Assembly: GCF_036850765.1 (NCBI RefSeq)
Contig: NC_089494.1
Coordinates: 3,866,177 to 3,930,176, forward strand
Direction: 5' to 3'
Length of the DNA: 64,000 nt
Source of the DNA: Saccopteryx bilineata
Lineage: Eukaryota > Chordata > Mammalia > Chiroptera > Emballonuridae
Under the pieces are notes generated by a model. It was not told where the DNA came from. It made no database searches and saw only the letters and a list, made by a program, of their open reading frames with translations. Below are positions 59,139 through 64,000 of this stretch, piece by piece. The translations under genes were made by a program, and so were the position numbers. The first letter of the stretch is position 1. Every line of letters starts with the position of its first letter.

Positions 59139-60385
59139 TCTGGGTGCCCCCTGTCCCGTCCCGTCCCTGGGTGCTGTCCTCAGCACCTCCTCCTGGGTGC
59201 CCCCCATCCCGTCCCTGGGTGCTGTCCTCAGCACCTCCTCCTGGGTGCCCCCCGTCCCGTCCCTGGATGCTGTCCTCAGCACCTCCTCCTGGGTGCCCCC
59301 CATCCCGTCCCTGGGTGCTGTCCTCAGCACCTCCTCCTGGGTGCCCCCCGTCCTGTCCCTGGGTGCTGTCCTCAGCACCTCCTCCTGGGTGCCCCCCGTC
59401 CCGTCCCTGGATGCTGTCCTCAGCACCTCCTCCTGGGTGCCCCCCGTCCCGTCCCTGGATGCTGTCCTCAGCACCTTCTCCTGGGTGCCCCCCGTCCTGT
59501 CCCTGGATGCTGTCCTCAGCACCTCCTCCTGGGTGCCCCCTGTCCCGTCCCTGGATGCTGTCCTCAGCACCTCCTCCTGGGTGCCCCCTGTCCCGTCCCT
59601 GGATGCTGTCCTCATGCACCTTCTCCTGGGTGCCCCCCGTCCCGTCCCTGGATGCTGTCCTCAGCACCTTCTCCTGGGTGCCCCCCGTCCCGTCCCTGGA
59701 TGCTGTCCTCAGCACCTCCTCCTGGGTGCCCCCCGTCCCGTCCCTGGATGCTGTCCTCAGCACCTCCTCCTGGGTGCCCCCCGTCCCGTCCCTGGATGCT
59801 GTCCTCAGCACCTCCTCCTGGGTGCCCCCCCATCCTGTCCCTGGATGCTGTCCTCAGCACCTTCTCCTGGGTGCCCCCCGTCTCGTCCCTGGATGCTGTC
59901 CTCAGCACCTCCTCCTGGGTGCCCCCCGTCCCGTCCCTGGATGCTGTCCTCAGCACCTCCTCCTGGGTGCCCCCCGTCCCGTCCCTGGATGCTGTCCTCA
60001 GCACCTTCTCCTGAGTGCCCCCCGTCCCGTCCCTGGATGCTGTCCTCAGCACCTTCTCCTGGGTGCCCCCCCTGTCCCTGGATGCTGTCCTCAGCACCTC
60101 CTCCTGGGTGCCCCCCGTCCTGTCCCTGGATGCTGTCCTCAGCACCTCCTCCTGGGTGCCCCCCGTCCCGTTCCTGGATGCTGTCCTCAGCACCTCCTCC
60201 TGCGTGCCCCCCGTCCCGTCCCTGGATGCTGTCCTCAGCACCTCCTCCTGGGTGCCCCCCGTCCCGTCCCTGGATGCTGTCCTCAGCACCTCCTCCTGGG
60301 TGCCCCCCGTCCCGTCCCTGGATGCTGTCCTCAGCACCTCCTCCTGGGTGCCCCCTGTCCCGTCCCTGGATGCTGTCCTCAGCAC
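59139..60385. repeat. 48-bp minisatellite, ~26 copies
   Basis: Unit TGGATGCTGTCCTCAGCACC followed by TCCTCCTGGGTGCCCCCCGT and CCCGTCCC. Early units have GGGTGCTG instead of GGATGCTG; CTTCTCC and CTCCTCC variants alternate. The unit is divisible by three and lacks stops in four or more frames, so very long spurious open frames arise on both strands. Confidence 0.97.
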
Positions 60386-61699
60386 ACTCCTCTCCCTCCA
60401 CCACCCCCCAGGAACCTCAGCCCCGGCCTCAGCCAGCCCCCGGCTGATCTGTGACCCCAGCCACCTCCCAGGCAGGCACACTCCCTCCCACCTCCTCGCC
60501 GCCCCTGCCGCGTCCCCGGTCAGAGACGTCTGCCGCTTCACACATGCACACCTGACGTCCACGCCGGGCCTGAGTCCCCCACGTGGAATCTCCCCACACA
60601 TTCCAACTCCGTCTGGGCTTCATGAGCCAGCTCAGATGCCGTCTCCTCCTGGAAGTCTGCCTGCACTACCACAGCCCCAGCCACCCAGCCCTCTATAGCC
60701 ACCTGCCCTCCCGCACACACAACCCCCCCCCACACACACGTTAAATTTAGGATCTTCTCTGAACTCTCCGTGGCTCTCACAGATCTGAGCACCATCTGCC
60801 TTCCGTTCTAGTCCTGTGCACTGAGGTTTCATAAACTGTTCACAGCAATTCCGGACTCTGTTCACACTGGAACCCCGAAGGCCTCCAGCCGGGAGCGGGA
60901 ACTGAGCAGCCGGCCGTGCCCTGGTGCCGAGAAGACCCACGGATGGGCGTCTCTCTCCTGCAGTGGGAAACGGGGTCTCCTGTGTACCCCCACTCGCCAC
61001 AGAGAAAACGTGCCTCTACGTTCCGTTTCAAAGAGAACTTGCTCAGGAACCATTTCCAGGCTGACGTGCTGCATGTTGTTCGGAAACCGTAAAAGTGGCT
61101 CCTGAGTGTTTGGCACCTTCGCAATACCTCTTCAATTCCACAAGAAAAGAAAGAAAAAACAGAAAGCACCATCCTAACGAGAAGGCTTATATATTGACTG
61201 CGGCTCAGAGAGGGCCCCGTGTTGACGAAGCAAACGAGAGTGACAGGTGTCCCCGTCACCGCTCCTGCCGGGACGTCGTTCCGCCCACTGTGGAACCGCT
61301 CAGGACCCCGCTGGTGTTCAGGACGGTGGGAGGCTCTCACAGCCGAGGCCCCACCTGGGCTCGAAGGGCATGACAGCGTGGTCGGGGCGAGAGGCACGGA
61401 CCCCCGAGTGCCGGCAGGATCGCTCCCGTCCCTCTGTTGTCGAGCGTCAGGGTGGCATGCCCCCTGCCGGCGGCTGGAACCGGGCAGAAGAAGGGAGTCC
61501 AGCTCCGCCACTGGAGCTTGGGATTCCCGTCTCCTAAGAGTCGCTAACAGACCCTTGTCCGTCCTTCCCATCTATTTCCACATCCTCCTCTTCCCAAACT
61601 TTCAAAGGATAAGATGCCGCCGCTGACAAGCAGAGAAGCCCCCTTCCCCCTCCCATCCCCCCCTCAAAAAAAATGCCAGAGGTAAGTTATTGCAGGAAT

Positions 61700-62077
61700 T
61701 TTTTTTTTTTTTTTTTGTATTTTTCTGAAGCTGGAAACGGGGAGGCAGTCAGACAGACTCCTGCATGCGCCCGACCGGGATCCACCCGGCACGCCCACCA
61801 GGGGGCGATGCTCTGTCCCTCCGGAGCGTCACTCTGTTGCAACCAGAGCCACTCTAGCGCCTGAGGCAGAGGCCAAGAAGCCATCCCCAGCGCCCGGGCC
61901 ATCTTTGCTCCAATGGAGCCTTGGCTGCGGGAGGGGAAGAGAGAGACAGAGAGGAAGGAGAGGGGGAGGGGTGGAGAAGCAGATGGGCGCTTCTCCTGTG
62001 TGCCCTGGCCGGGAATCAAACCCGGGACTTCTGCACACCAGGCCGATGCTCTACCACTGAGCCAACCGGCCAGGGCC
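61700..62077 (-). mobile_element. Bat long tRNA SINE, reverse, upstream of exon i
   Basis: Reverse head near CCACTGAGCCAACCGGCCAG, poly(T) at the left end, body with the reverse of CTCCATTGGAGCAAAG. Flanked by TGCAGGAAT at 61691-61699 and 62078-62086. Confidence 0.94.
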
Positions 62078-62103
62078 TGCAGGAATATTCTTTAAAATTA
62101 TGA

Positions 62104-64000
<1,897 letters not shown>

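Noticed and set aside
59010..60698. Several overlapping open frames of 230-440 codons over the 48-bp array
   Set aside because: Same reason: repetition of a 16-codon unit without stops, in all directions. The translation is low-complexity Pro/Ser/Cys or Gly/Asp repeats.

Overview
The window is a piece of a placental mammal genome, almost certainly a bat. The main evidence is a set of tRNA-headed SINEs of the types I associate with Chiroptera: a long ~370-405 bp family whose head carries tRNA-like A and B boxes, a second ~330-370 bp family with a CTGACCAGG-type head, and one short third type. Many still have clear target-site duplications. They sit among LINE-1 and MIR pieces and hAT- and mariner-type MITEs. 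The exact bat family cannot be fixed from memory; the SINE types look more like rhinolophoid or emballonurid bats than classical vesper-bat Ves.

One protein-coding gene can be supported. Nine exons on the + strand (13357-13441, 23086-23208, 31899-31974, 39607-39713, 40145-40246, 45277-45332, 47315-47397, 56467-56574, 62390-62589) all have AG/GT borders. They join in one open frame with every splice phase matching (940 nt, 313 codons). The protein is the middle part of IQCA1 (DRC11), the IQ-motif and AAA-domain subunit of the ciliary nexin-dynein regulatory complex. The first exons (with the IQ motif) lie left of the window. The rest of the AAA domain and the C-terminus lie to the right. The last exon here carries the P-loop.

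The other ~98.5% of the window is intron. Positions 1-13356 are intron upstream of the first visible exon, with an AT-rich, homeobox-motif-rich block at about 4240-4740 that looks like a conserved regulatory element. 13442-23085 holds a long degraded LINE-1 with SINEs in it. 23209-31898 holds three minisatellites. 31975-39606 holds a hAT MITE with a SINE inside it, a second copy of the same MITE, and an antisense LINE-1 end. 40247-45276 holds a pogo/Tigger-like MITE split by a SINE, then LINE-1 ORF2 remains. 47398-56466 holds a 131-bp satellite, a 44-bp minisatellite and a long TCCC/TTCC tract. 56575-62389 holds a 56-bp and a 48-bp minisatellite. 62590-64000 is intron with a MIR.

The striking property of the window is its density of GC-rich tandem repeats (at least nine arrays), two of them starting within 10-45 bp of a 5' splice site. 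This fits a subtelomeric, recombination-active setting; human IQCA1 lies in 2q37, near a chromosome end. I found no RNA gene, CRISPR array, second protein gene or undescribed multi-gene system. Long open frames over the minisatellites are by-products of stop-free repeat units.
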